Positions 44,315 to 54,870 of a stretch of DNA of 64,000 bases are shown here, piece after piece. Numbering within the stretch: position 1 is the first letter of the stretch; every line of letters starts with the position of its first letter. Below the pieces are notes generated by a model. The model worked only from the letters and a program-made list of their open reading frames with translations, did no database searches and was not told the DNA's origin. A program made the position numbers and the translations under genes. Origin of the DNA: Chrysopilus asiliformis (taxonomy: Eukaryota > Arthropoda > Insecta > Diptera > Rhagionidae); the NCBI GenBank assembly GCA_964034945.1, contig OZ035960.1, positions 90,981,848 to 91,045,847 of the forward strand, in the 5' to 3' direction.

Positions 44315-44866
44315 TTTATTTTATTATTTATTTATATGAAATTTAATTACCTGCTACGGTTAGTTGTTAATTCTTTATTCTTTTTCACATAACAGCCTGA
44401 TGAAAACTCAATACAAATTAATCGAAAATCGTAGGAAAAATGGAAATTTAGATTGGGTTATTTCTTGTTTAAAGTAATGGACGTGCTCCGAAATGCTGTG
44501 GAAACTACTTGTAGCACTTATAACAATAGCTCCGTTTCAAATTCACGTGCAAGCAACATTTAAGTATTCTTGGTCATTCCTAAGTAATAAAACTCCACTC
44601 AGAAGTACTCCTAGATACTTTCAAGCAGTTTTCACATGATATTGGAACGTGGCTATCAGTAAAAAAAAATATATAGGAACGCAAATACTCCTAATTAAAG
44701 CAAAATCTACTTGGGAGTATTTGAGAGTACTTACAAGTAATTTGCACAGCATTCGATAACACGCCGAACGAAAATCATCGCCATATTAATTTTTGAATTT
44801 TGCATTCGTTATTTAAAATCAAACCAAAAAGGGAGGTTTAAAACCAAATCAGGAATTTCACTCTTA
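44315..44866. other. DNAJC3 3' UTR and intergenic DNA
   Basis: Includes the AATAAA near 44586. Several scattered 'AGTACTCC / GGAGTA' steps (44570-44740) suggest an eroded palindromic repeat. No gene. Confidence 0.4.
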
Positions 44867-45097
44867 AAGCTATGGCATATCGATTGCGTTGCTGCATTGC
44901 TAGATTCCGAATTACAGCCAAACAAAATCAAACTTTTCTCCTTCTACATAAGGTTTATATTTACACAATCAAACAAGTGAGAAAAAGTGCAAATATTAAC
45001 CTTTTGTGGAAGGAAAAACGTCTAAATTTGTTTGGCTGTCTCCAAAAATCGCGTAATGCAACAACGAAACGCTCTTGACATGCCATAGCTTTGAAAT
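44867..45097. mobile_element. Foldback MITE with AAAGCTATGGCAT termini
   Basis: AAAGCTATGGCAT at the left and ATGCCATAGCTTT at the right. Inner 'GTTGCTGCATT' and 'GTAATGCAACAAC' also pair. The segment 'GAAGGAAAAACGTCTAAATT' matches 41570-41590 in the DNAJC3 intron. Confidence 0.75.
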
Positions 45098-45495
45098 TGT
45101 GATTCAAAAGACGATTTTTCAACCATTTTCAATCAAATTAATTTTTTGAAATAAATGTAAAACGCATTTTAACTAAGAACAGGTGAATACCTCGAACAAA
45201 AAACATTGAGAGGCGTTTGCAGCAAAAAACAAAAGGTTCTAAGCTCTACTTAATTCAGTTAAAAATTCAGACTTCTGCGAATTAAATCCCTTAAGTAGAA
45301 CTTAAATTCTTATGGAAAATAGATGCGAAAACGCCACTGGATTTTTTTTTATTAGGGTAAAATCTCAATTAGACATCAATTTTGCCATTTTCAAGTACAG
45401 CCAATGAAATGATCACGTCCTGCCACTTAGGAGTAATTTTCGTCTAACCAAGACGAGGAGTAACAATTACATAAAAAAAGGATGCATTAAAGTCA

Positions 45496-45626
45496 TTCAC
45501 CCCGATTGCGAGTGTAGTGTCGTTTTCGACAAGATTCGTTTCACGTGTTTTTAGTGTTTTTCTATCAACAACAACATGTAAAACTACTCTTGTCGAAAAC
45601 GACACGACACTCGCAATCGGGGTGAT
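45496..45626. mobile_element. Near-perfect palindrome (CACCCCGATTGCGAG)
   Basis: TCACCCCGATTGCGAGTGTA...GTCGTTTTCGACAAGA pairs with TCTTGTCGAAAACGAC...ACACTCGCAATCGGGGTGA: arms of about 40 bp and a ~50-bp loop. A related form is at 26660-26757. Confidence 0.8.
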
Positions 45627-46073
45627 TTTTGCAGTGATGAAAACGCTTTCATTTCTACTCTTTCGTTCCTCTCTCAAGAAGCAATTGAAATCAACAGAAA
45701 ATAAAAATCACTCTCTAGGGAACGAAACTTGGCTTTTCAATAAAACGCTCGGATTTTCAATAAAGATCTTAGAATGAAATTATGGCTTTTACGCACCTGC
45801 TCTTAAGATCTTTACATTTGCATTTTGTTTTTACGTTCTTTGAGAACAGAACTTTAATGCTGGGAGCGAAATATCGTTCTCACGCTAATGAAATGCATAT
45901 TTATATATGCGTGTGTGTGTGCATTACACCCAACAGCCATCGCTCTAGGCTTTAATTCATTTTTATGCGAGTTCTACAAACCGCTTCGACCAAGCAGCGA
46001 AAACTCAAATAGAAACAATTGCGTTCTTAACTTGGGAGAGAGATCGAAAAATGTACATCGAGCGTTTCGACTC

Positions 46074-46566
46074 TTAAGCAGGGTTTATACACAGCAAGTA
46101 ACTTGCGGCAAGTAAAGAGAGGCAAGTAGTTTGCTTAGTTTACACGTTTCAAGTAAATCATTTCAAGTAGAATGACAGCCGAAGGAAAACATAACCTAAA
46201 ATTTTCTGAGAAAAAATATCACGACTCTTTTTTGTGGAAAAATTTGCGAATTTCGACCTGAAACTGTTTGTTGCCGACGAGTTTTTTATATCCGTGTCGT
46301 TTTTTCCTTAAAATGTTACGACGTTTTCTGGCAAAGCAGCAAATATAAAATGAACCGAAACACACACACATAAAACCACCTCTTGTGTACACGGTTCCAT
46401 GTTCTTGTATTGGTTTTTACTTGCCACAAAAATAGAATGGCTTTCTATTATTTTCGAGAGAGCGGCAAGTATTCTCACACATATGCGAGCGTCGCACACT
46501 AGGTCAAATCGCGTGTATTTACGTCTACTTGCCGCAAGTTACTTGTCTCGTCTAAACCGAGCTTTA
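46074..46566. mobile_element. MITE with GCAAGTAACTTGCGGCAAGT ends
   Basis: AAGCAGGGTTTATACACAGC then AAGTAACTTGCGGCAAGTA on the left. The right end is TACTTGCCGCAAGTTACTTG then TAAACCGAGCTTT. It contains a short (GT)n tract near 46360. Non-coding. Confidence 0.75.
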
Positions 46567-46887
46567 GTCCGGATTCACACGATAAGTTTTTTGATTAACA
46601 TCACGACCAATCGATGGCAAGAGGGACGAGATATAGGAGGGGCGTGAAGTTGGTGAATCACCAACTTTTGATTCACCATAAGTTATTGCAAGTCCGTTTT
46701 CTCTATTCCTTTTTGCTCTCATTCGTGTTCGCTCATGTTAATTTGCGACAAAAACTTTCATAAACGTCAAAAAGACGCACGTCAAAACATTTACCGTGTA
46801 AATGACCGGGAATGATTCGTGAATGTTTAAAAGAGAATTGCCGTGATTCATGAATCAAAAAACTTGTTGTGTGAATCCGGTCTTACG
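46566..46887. mobile_element. MITE with GGATTCACAC termini
   Basis: AGTCCGGATTCACACGATAA with GTTTTTTGATTAACATCACG on the left. The right reads TGATTCATGAATCAAAAAAC with TTGTGTGAATCCGGTCTT. It directly abuts the preceding MITE. Non-coding. Confidence 0.75.
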
Positions 46888-47012
46888 AACAGTACCGCCG
46901 AGCTGAAAGTTTCTCTCTTTAGAGAACGGTTACACTTGGAAATCATTTTCGTTCCCGAGAACAAGAGTCGGAAACCATAGCAAACGTTCTTGTCGTTGAC
47001 AGCGAAACTTTA
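46888..47012 (-). repeat. Dispersed repeat, pair of 54705-54870
   Basis: The reverse complement shares 'CAACGACAAGAACGTTTG', 'CGGGAACGAAAATGATTT' and 'GTTCTCTAAAG' with 54705-54830. No protein product recognised. Confidence 0.55.
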
Positions 47013-47092
47013 CAGCCTGTTCACATTGGTTGAAATAGTCCGCCTAATTCTGACAGAAACTCGAAACTTGCAACACCAATCTGAACATGGTC
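47013..47092. repeat. Short relative of the TGCCTGTTCACATTGG MITE
   Basis: 'GCCTGTTCACATTGGTTGAA' and 'ATAGTCCGCCTAATTCTGAC' match the left end of the element at 35210. The right side 'CCAATCTGAACATGG' resembles the opposite end, so this is an internally deleted copy. Confidence 0.65.
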
Positions 47093-47229
47093 TTAAAGAT
47101 CGAAAAGTACGAAATAAAAGTTTTGAACACTGCATTTTTGTAAATCATTCCAGTTTGGCATTAAAGATTTTAACAAATTAGAAAAATTTTCATAAAGCAA
47201 ATTACCTACAAAAAAATTTTTGTTAATTT

Positions 47230-47485
47230 CATTACTAACGGCCGTTAGCACCAACAACACTCAGCAACTTAAGTTCAACTTAAATTATTAAGGTCCCAGA
47301 ATTTCCATTGTTTGATTAGCATAAATTAATGTTTTAAGAACTGTTGGCTCAAACAGGTCTTAGAGACTTATGCACCAACACTTCTTAAAAAATTAGATTA
47401 TACTTCACGCAATTTAATCATAGAAATTCTGGGACTTAATTAGTTTAAATTGGGCATAATTTGCTAAATTTTGTTAGGGCAAAAG
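47230..47485. mobile_element. Foldback MITE (GCACCAACA family)
   Basis: 'GCACCAACAACACTCAGCAA' and 'AAGGTCCCAGAATTTCCAT' at the left pair with 'AGAAATTCTGGGACTTAAT' and 'GCTAAATTTTGTTAGGGC' at the right. Related to 15168-15300. Confidence 0.6.
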
Positions 47486-48395
47486 GTTCTTAGTTCACAT
47501 TAAAATCAAGTAAATTTCATCGCCTTTCAAAAACTATATAAATCTCTGATTTACGCAAAAAAAGAACCTCAAAATGCAAGCCGCATTAAAAATAATGCAA
47601 AGAACTAAATAATTTTTAACCAAAACACTTGTTTACAAATCATCACACTATTTTTTTTCTGAAACGTTTCTCTGTTTTTAATTAATTTCTATAAGAAACG
47701 TTTTTTTCTACAAAACCATCTTAATTTCATAAAACAACCCGTGGCCTCGTTTCAACTGAAATAAACTTGCAGGATTTTTCCTCTCGGCGGATCATTTCGC
47801 CTAAAATTCAAAATATTGTTAATTTTTACAGTAGAAAAACCTAAAATTCATAAAATTGTTATTTTTTACAGTAAAAAAGACATCTGCGAGGCGAATTTTA
47901 GGATTTTTCACTGGAATGACTCGCCGAAAGCAAAAAATTTTTGTCCATGGAAAAGAGACAGTAAAAACGAGTGCAAAACAAGTTTTTCCTACAATTTTCG
48001 CACTTTTTTTTTAAACAAATTTGAGTGAAAAAAAAATGTTATTTGACTTTTTTTTATGTTTTAGTGCGAACATATCGTTTGGGTGACATTCAATTTTCTG
48101 AGAGAAAGAAAAGTCAAACTAACAAAAATAAGATCGATTGTTAATAAGAATTGAACAAAATAAAATGATGGTAATTTAAGAAAACAAGACAAATGTATGA
48201 AAAATAAAACAGGAAACAACAAAAAAAATGATTAAAATTTACTGTAAATAGTAATTTGTAAGTAATAAATTTTGTTACTTGAAATATTTTGAGTTTTATT
48301 TGTGAGGGTTTTTAGTCCTTAACTCTATGCCCCGACTCTTTTTGTGTTGCAAAAAGTGAAACCGTAAGGAAATCCCTTGGTAAGTGGGGTCAGGG
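47486..48395. other. Intergenic AT-rich DNA
   Basis: No gene recognised. The only repetition seen is a duplicated 'AAAATTCATAAAATTGTTA/ATTTTTACAGTA' phrase at 47800-47875. Confidence 0.4.
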
Positions 48396-48440
48396 GGCAT
48401 ATTATGAAATACGATAATGATTGTAACGGTCGGGATTAGC
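48396..48440 (+). repeat. Half copy of the CCTATTATGGAATACGAT palindrome
   Basis: 'GGGGGCATATTATGAAATAC' and 'GATTGTAACGGTCGGGATT' match the left half of 49939-50073; the right half is missing. Confidence 0.6.
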
Positions 48441-48496
48441 CTGAGGAGATTTCATGTTTATTTTCGATCGACAAACTAGTAAAAATTAAATTTTTA

Positions 48497-48722
48497 GGGA
48501 GGAGGTACCCCCCATACGAACGAAAACGTTTTTTGTGAATATCTCAAAAACGGTGTATCTTATTAAAAAAGTACAAGAACAAAAGCTATTTAGGATATGA
48601 TTCTACATAAAACTCCCATACATCAAAATCCGATTGGAATAAATTTTAAAAAATCTTATTAAATCACCATACGGGTTTTAAATAATTGCCAGATTGGCAA
48701 TTATAGCTTTTGTTATGTTTCC
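48497..48722 (-). repeat. F1 repeat fragment
   Basis: From 'GGAGGTACCCCCCATACGAA' to 'GCAATTATAGCTTTTGTTAT' in minus orientation, without the GTCY array and hairpin. Confidence 0.75.
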
Positions 48723-49055
48723 GATATGGCAGGTAATTCATAAATTGGTTTAAATATTTATAATCTGGAAATCAACTGGTTTAAATATTTATAACCTTAC
48801 GATGATAATTTCAGTGAAATAGAAGAGACCATGTCACCTAAATTCATTTGTTTACGTTGATCAGTTTTTGCGATTAACTCGTAAGACACGCCTTTATAAC
48901 AGATCAATATATGAGATTGCTCTCTTATTGTGGATTTATCGGGTCTTTCGACGACTTTCCCGGTGAACCCTCGATGATTTTTCTAATACTACGTTATTAT
49001 TTGCACCAACAAAATATTGCTTTTTATAATATTGTGATGAAACTGGTCAAAAAAA

Positions 49056-49370
49056 TATCTGATGTGAATAGCACATGACTTTCTTATACAAAATCTACGT
49101 TTCTGCACAACTTACACTATAAATCTGGGGTGTCCAACCTTTTAACTTTCCTGGGCCACATTGGGAAAAGACGAGTTATATTGGCCCAGGAATAAAATAT
49201 ACTAACCCTAAAGATAGGTGACAATTTTAAGTAATTTAAACTTCATTAATTCATAAAGTTTGTAAATATATCAGTTTTTGCTGGGCCACATTCAAATTCG
49301 TCCTGGTACGCGGGTTGGACAAGCTATAAACCGACGAATAAAATTTTAGTTTTTAATATTAGCTTGCATA
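49056..49370 (+). repeat. R3 repeat copy 3, interrupted by a hAT-like element
   Basis: 'CTTATACAAAATCTACGTTT' to 'TTACACTATAAA', then resuming after the insertion as 'CCGACGAATAAAATTTTAG'. The uninterrupted version is at 17180-17240. Confidence 0.7.
49117..49331. mobile_element. 199-bp hAT-like non-autonomous element
   Basis: The body 49125-49323 starts CTGGGGTGTCCAACC and ends GGTTGGACAAG. It is flanked by CTATAAAT (49117-49124) and CTATAAAC (49324-49331), an 8-bp duplication with one mismatch. Internal landmarks: 'CCTGGGCCACATTGG', 'AATAAAATATACTAACCC', 'GGGCCACATTCAAATTCGTC'. It is strikingly like a short hAT-Charlie-type repeat I remember from mammalian genomes. Confidence 0.85.
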
Positions 49371-49396
49371 CCCGTCGTTGGCGGGTTAAGTTTTTT

Positions 49397-49680
49397 CAGG
49401 TTTTTTTTATGGTCTATGTTGGAGCTAAACTTCAGGCCAATCGGCTCAGTAGTTTCCCCGCGAAAGGGTAACGTAGCGCGAAAACTAAGTTTCGAAATCA
49501 CTTTACCCCCTCCCCTTACTCTCCCACCCCTCGCGCTACTTTTCAGTATGCCTATGTTGAAACAAGAACTACCACAGACACTCATGCCAAATTTCAAGTC
49601 AATCGGTTCAGCCGTTTTTGCGTGAAAGAGGAACAGACAGACAGACAGACACCAACTCATTTTTATATATTAGTATGATA
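49397..49680 (+). repeat. LINE-tail-like repeat, single unit
   Basis: One unit plus the tail seen five-fold at 15548-16386: 'CAGGCCAATCGGCTCAGTAG', 'TTTACCCCCTCCCCTTACTC', 'CCAAATTTCAAGTCAATCGG', a (CAGA)n array and TTTATATATTAGTATGAT. Confidence 0.75.
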
Positions 49681-49734
49681 TAATGAACCTCCGAGAACCA
49701 TTAATTTTGGAGAGAATCTCAAAAAACTGATTTT

Positions 49735-49935
49735 TTTTAGACAGAATTAAATATATTAAAATTATCTACATTTTTGGCTTTTCCTTAAATCGATATCCTT
49801 TACCGTTATCGAGATATCTCAGATTTTGTAAAATAAAAACTCATACTTTTATGTAAACTAATATTTTATTCGTCAGGTAAATTGTTCAGAAACGTAGATT
49901 TTAAAACGTAGACGCAGAAAATATATAAAAAAGTC
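49735..49935 (-). repeat. R3 repeat copy 4
   Basis: 'TACCGTTATCGAGATATCTC' and 'GTAAACTAATATTTTATTCG' match the inverted sense of 17151-17600. Confidence 0.55.
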
Positions 49936-49938
49936 ATA

Positions 49939-50073
49939 CGCTGGGGGCCTATTATGGAATACGATCGTAATCGTAACGATCAGAAATTGTCTGTTGTTGT
50001 TAGTGTTTTATACCAACAACAGGCGAATCCCGATCGTTACGATTACGATCGTATTCCATAATAGGCTCCCTGG
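49939..50073. mobile_element. Near-perfect palindrome (CCTATTATGGAATACGATCG)
   Basis: GGGGGCCTATTATGGAATAC, GATCGTAATCGTAACGATC on the left return as GATCGTTACGATTACGATC, GTATTCCATAATAGGCTCCC. Arms are about 40 bp, loop about 55 bp. A half copy is at 48396-48440. Confidence 0.85.
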
Positions 50074-50723
50074 TCACTTTAGATCACAGAAATATATCCC
50101 ATAGAATGCGCCTTACTTGAATAGCCCGTATAAAGAAATGGGCCAAAAACACTAATGCTTTCTCTATTTTCATAAGCCTAAAATTTATTTACATACCATA
50201 GTGAAATGAATCCAGAATTGCCAACTTTGCTTTTATCAAGTTTCAAATTAAAAATGAATTTTAGCTTTTAAGTTAACTACAAACATTCTATATTCCAAAA
50301 CGAAGCATGATATATTTATCTCCTTTCCCCATAATAATATTTTGACATTTCAGTGGCCCATTTGAGATAGCAAAACACGATATCTATTCTAATTCCGATA
50401 TCTGTGCTTTAGATATTTAAAGCATTTTTTTTTTGATTTTTTGGATTACCAACAATTCCGCTCAACGAATAATCCTGGAAAGAATTTAGTTTTCAATTTC
50501 AATAATAAGTTTTATTAAAAAAGGTATGTCAAGTCGACTTTATTTCGTTAATTAAAAAAACATATTTAGCTCCATTTTAAACTTAAAAAATAAAGAAATA
50601 ATGAAAATAATGAAATTCATTGAACATTTTCTTGTCTATACTCTTATTTATAGAGTAATTTTAGTATGATATACGAGTTATTAAAAAAATAAAAATAGCT
50701 AATTTTATTGCTATGTAAGTACT
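50074..50723. other. 3' flank of histone H1 gene a
   Basis: No gene recognised. AATAAA on the minus strand at about 50703-50708, just after the H1 stop, is the likely polyadenylation signal. No histone 3' stem-loop is seen. Confidence 0.45.
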
Positions 50724-51455
50724 CTATTTGTTGGGCCCAACTTTAGATTTAGCTTTCTTCGACTTGGATTTTGGAGTTTGGACAACAGTGGAAGACTTCT
50801 TGTTTTTCTGTAGCTTCTTCCCGCCTTTAGCAGCCTTCTTTTTTGAAGCTGCCGGTCCTGGTTTTTTCTGCTTCGACGGCTTCTTTTTCTTCTCGGAAAC
50901 AACATCCTGGCTCATCGGCTTCGGCCGCTTTCCCTTTTTTACTTTTTTTGGTGTTTTTGGTGCAGCTGCCTCTTCACCCCCCTCCTTAACGATTTTCTTT
51001 TTAGCGGGCCCAGGGACTGTTGGCGCTCCTTTAATTTTTCCCGCATTTTCCAGTTTCTTCCTCTCTTTCTGTGAAACTATTTTAAATCTTCCGCTGAAGC
51101 CGGGCCCTTTAGTTTTCAAAACTCCATCGTCGATGGCTTTTTTGAGGAATTTTAGTATGAATTTCCGATTGCGTTGAAAATCGAACTCCGGATTTTGATC
51201 TTTTATAGATTTTTTAATGGCGGCAAGAGAAGATCCTTTGCTTGTGTCCAGAGACTTGATGGCGTTCAAAATCAGGTCTCTTAATTTCAAACTGTTTTTC
51301 GATTGGACTTTGGAAGGCTTATGCTTCGGCGACTTTTTTTCAGCAGTTTTTATGATTTTCACTATTACTATTGGATCCATATTTGGCGACACATTCTCCA
51401 CGTTGTCTTTCTGAATTTCAGCGTCACCTGGATGCTGTAGAACTCCGTCGCTCAT
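50724..51455 (-). CDS. Linker histone H1, gene a
   Basis: An intronless frame. I start it at the ATG at 51455 (MSDGVLQ...) rather than at 51497, because linker histones begin MSD and the upstream segment is atypical. 243 residues. An N-terminal tail of about 50 residues has several Asp/Glu. The winged-helix H15 domain is about 54-122 ('LRDLILNAIKSLDTSKGSSL', 'AIKKSIKDQNPEFD', 'FLKKAIDDGVLKTKGPGFSG'), and the tail is Lys/Ala/Pro rich with KPKK-type DNA-binding repeats. It binds the nucleosome dyad and linker DNA. A canonical AATAAA follows the stop closely, so the mRNA is probably polyadenylated rather than replication-dependent. It pairs head-to-head with gene b. Confidence 0.92.
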   Translation of the reverse strand: MSDGVLQHPGDAEIQKDNVENVSPNMDPIVIVKIIKTAEKKSPKHKPSKVQSKNSLKLRDLILNAIKSLDTSKGSSLAAIKKSIKDQNPEFDFQRNRKFILKFLKKAIDDGVLKTKGPGFSGRFKIVSQKERKKLENAGKIKGAPTVPGPAKKKIVKEGGEEAAAPKTPKKVKKGKRPKPMSQDVVSEKKKKPSKQKKPGPAASKKKAAKGGKKLQKNKKSSTVVQTPKSKSKKAKSKVGPNK

Positions 51456-53606
51456 TTTGTACGAATCAGTGAATCTTTTGGCAAAAGATAATAACACTTA
51501 ATAACTCGTAATTGATTCAAGAATATTTAATCGGAGACGAAAAAGTCAGTCAGAACTCGACGGCGTCCAAATAATAACGGGAGTTTCAACAGGAACAGTG
51601 AAAGTACTTAGAAAGGTATACGATTTAGTACCTCATAAGTACACAAAAACTTAGGTGCTATTTAGACGATCTAAACAATTTTTGAAATATTCTCCTTTTT
51701 TTAGGAATACAACCAATGCGCTCGTGACGCTCTCTTGACACAAAAAAAATGTATTAGAACGGCTACAACAACGTCTGACGCAGCCTAATGCGAGGCCAAA
51801 CTTTCAACTATTATCACGACGTCACGGAGCCAGCGTTGGTTATAGCAGGTTCAACCCCACCGATGCTTTGCAAAAATTAATAATTTTGAAGAAAACTTAA
51901 TTGAAGATGAAATACAAATCAATATTATACAAAAAGTCACAAGGAGGTTTTGAAAATATGAATTTTTTATGTGTTAGAAACGTTTTTTGTCAATAATGTC
52001 ATTTTAACATTGGCTACCATTTAGCACATTCGCATACCGCCGATGCGTGTCGTAAGCAGCATCAAGAGTGCATTGGTTGTACTCCCAGCATTATGCAAAA
52101 AAATATTGTCGGTAACAATAGAGCTAAATTTAAGATCAATCTACATTACAGCGACACTCAACGTATGGGAAAATATAGAGGCACACTTACGAAAAAAGGC
52201 CTTTATAAGAAAAAGAGAGAACAAAGTATGGGAAAAAAGCATACGTCGCCAAATATCGCTTCTGTAGATGAAGTTGATATAATTCAACTACACGCTAAAA
52301 AAATCATAATGGGCATTCCTACACAGTGTTGTAAAAACAAGCAATTTAACAACCATAACGACAACAGTTCGAGTCCATACGCTGTTGTTACCAGTTGTGC
52401 CAGTTTTATATGTGTAAGTGCGAATATTGTCATTGTGGTTTGAACGTGAGTAGAGAAGCATCGTAGTGTGAGAAATCATAATTTCACCCATGGAAAAATT
52501 TTATTGCTGTTTAGTTGTGTTAGTGCATGCAGAACTTTTGGTCGTTCTTCAAGTTCGCCCAAGCGTGCATCACTTGCAGAACCCCCTCCACTAGTCACTG
52601 ACCAATCAGAACCCGATCCGCTGATGCAAGACAACACGTCTAGAAAGGCCGATTCAACTATAAAATGAAGCTAACACATTCTCAATAAGCAGATAATGGA
52701 ACCCAATGCATTTAAATTTTGCTTTGCCATTTCAAATCAAAATTGAATGGCCATAGAATAATATGTCTACTCTATAAAACGTCGTATTCGTATTTTCTCT
52801 TACCCACTAACAATTTATTACAAATATCTCTCCCTTTCTATTTATATTTATTTTTTTTTGCATATTTCGTGTGTCGCCATAATGGAGATCGTTGCTGCCG
52901 TGCAATGTAATCAATTCAATTCAAATTCACAAGCTAAAAATTATTTTGACAATATCGATGACTCGCGTCGAATTGCTTTGTCGTTTTGATCTTCAACTGT
53001 TAATGAGCCGGCGTCAGGCAGACTTGGTTGTAGCCAGTGCAACAGCTATAAAAATTCAGCAAATAAAACAAATTATTTGCAGCTTCTAAAAAACTAATCA
53101 ATGTTATACAAAAAGTCGACTGAAGGTTTAAAACAAAACCTTTAATTTGTTTTGCATGTCAAAAAATAGTTGATTTCCAAATATTAAATATTCAAACCAA
53201 TTTATGAATCATCTGCCGTTTCTCAAAAACTAGAGCTGATACAGCAGAACCACGGCTAGATTCCGATTTAAAGACACGAAATTACTCAAGCTTTTTCCTT
53301 TTCTCAAATTAGATAACTTTTTGGAATTTTAAAATGTATTCAAATGCGTGAAATTGTAAAATATAATTTATGAATATCGTCATTTAATTTTTCGATCTGA
53401 GCGACTTTCGGAACACAGCTTTTAGAAAATGTGTCTTCAGTGTACTTTAACGTACACCTTTTTAAGTACCTAATTTGAAACCACCGTTAATTTCTGGACG
53501 CCGTAAGATTGAAAAAATTTCGTTTTGTCTCGATTAAACATTTTCTGATTCAGAGTCAACTTTGTTTTAAAATACAGTGTAATTGATAACATATTAATTG
53601 GTAAAC
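51456..53606. promoter_or_regulatory. Intergenic region between divergent H1 genes
   Basis: 2.15 kb containing both H1 promoters. No other gene could be supported: the open frame at 52468-52668 has no recognisable domain. 'TTTTAACATTGGCTACCATT' near 52004 resembles the left end of the TTAA element at 59381, so some repeat debris is present. Confidence 0.45.
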
Positions 53607-54422
53607 ATGAGCGACAGGAGTTCTGATTCAGAGCATTTCTCGGACGATTCTGAAAATCATGAAGACGCGGAGAACGCTTCACCAAATAAGGAGGCAGCGG
53701 TGGAGACGGTAAAAAAGGCGGCTAAGAAGAAATTGCAGAACAAGACCCTTCCTAAAGCAGGATCATTCTCACAACGGAAGAAACCAATTCAATCTTCAAC
53801 TTCAGATATGATTTTACAAGCCATCAAATCTCTGGACGAAAGTAAGGGGTCGTCTTTGTCCGCCATTAAAAAATTTATAAAAGATCAAAATCCCGAATAC
53901 GATTTGCAACGCAATCGGACTTTTATACTGAAATTCCTCAAAAAAGCCGTCGACAATGGAGTTTTGAAAACTAAAGGGCCCGGTGTCAGCGGGAAATTTA
54001 AGATAGTCACCGAGAAATCTGCGAAGAAACAAGAAAATGCGGAGCTAGCACAGCCAAAAAAGAAGAAAGCCACACCAAAAGTCCCTGAGGTAGCTAAAAC
54101 TATGAAGAAGTCCATGAAAAAGCCGGAAGCGGAAGTAGCTGCGCCAAAAAAAGGTAAAAGAGCAAAGCAAATGACTGAGGATGAAGGCGGCGAAGTTGTC
54201 TCAAAGAAGAAAAAGGCTCCAGTTGTGAGCATACAGGAACCTTCCGTCAAGTCGGCATCATCCAAAGGGAACTCTAAAGCCAAGTCTACCAAAGCCGCAA
54301 AGGCGGTTAAGCAACTTCAGAAGACACGGAAATCTACTACTGTTGTCCAAGTTCCAAAATCTAAGCCGAAGGCGGTTAAGACTGGGGGCAAGGAGAAAGC
54401 TGTCGCTTCAAAACAACATTAA
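53607..54422 (+). CDS. Linker histone H1, gene b (acidic N-terminus)
   Basis: An intronless frame from ATG 53607, 271 residues. Residues 1-30 are strongly acidic (MSDRSSDSEHFSDDSENHED...). The H15 winged helix is at about 65-135 ('SDMILQAIKSLDESKGSSLS', 'AIKKFIKDQNPEYD', 'FLKKAVDNGVLKTKGPGVSG'), followed by a Lys/Ala/Pro tail. The globular domain matches gene a at about 80 percent by eye, while the N-terminal tails differ. An acidic N-terminal tail is the hallmark of Drosophila BigH1, a germline/early-embryo H1; a similar role here is inference. AATAAA near 54544 indicates a polyadenylated mRNA. Confidence 0.92.
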   Translation: MSDRSSDSEHFSDDSENHEDAENASPNKEAAVETVKKAAKKKLQNKTLPKAGSFSQRKKPIQSSTSDMILQAIKSLDESKGSSLSAIKKFIKDQNPEYDLQRNRTFILKFLKKAVDNGVLKTKGPGVSGKFKIVTEKSAKKQENAELAQPKKKKATPKVPEVAKTMKKSMKKPEAEVAAPKKGKRAKQMTEDEGGEVVSKKKKAPVVSIQEPSVKSASSKGNSKAKSTKAAKAVKQLQKTRKSTTVVQVPKSKPKAVKTGGKEKAVASKQH

Positions 54423-54704
54423 CTATTTTTACTTTTTTTTTAACAATTTACTAGTAAATCTTGCTTAAATTACTAAACTTGCGTTGTAACTTGAACAGAA
54501 TGGAAATTTCATTATTTTTATATGGAAAGAGATTTCAAAATTAAATAAAAGAAATTGATTTAACATCCGTTTTTGTTTGTTCTTTTTTTTGCAAATTTAT
54601 ACTACATTCACAGTGTATTTTGATGCGCCGTTTTAAGTTAGAGGTTGATGTTTTTTTCCCACAATGGGAACAAAAATTGAGAACTTTATTTCGTTATTTT
54701 AACT

Positions 54705-54870
54705 AAAGTCGCTCTCAACGACAGGAACATTTGTCATGGTTTCCGATTCGAGAACGAAAATGATTTGCAAGAGCAATCGTTCTTTAAAGTAAGAAATTTT
54801 GAGCTCAGCGAAAATTTTGAACCGTTCTCTAAAGTAAGAAATTTTGAGCTCGGCGGTGGTTTTTTTTATA
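54705..54870 (+). repeat. Dispersed repeat with internal 44-bp duplication
   Basis: Matches inverted 46888-47012, with 'AAAGTAAGAAATTTTGAGCTC' present twice (about 54785 and 54830) as a tandem duplication not present in the other copy. Confidence 0.6.

Noticed and set aside
50728..51177. Phe-rich plus-strand protein
   Set aside because: It is the antisense shadow of the lysine-rich H1 gene a.
52468..52668. Small gene between the H1 genes
   Set aside because: No domain, signal peptide, splice support or homologous copy is visible.
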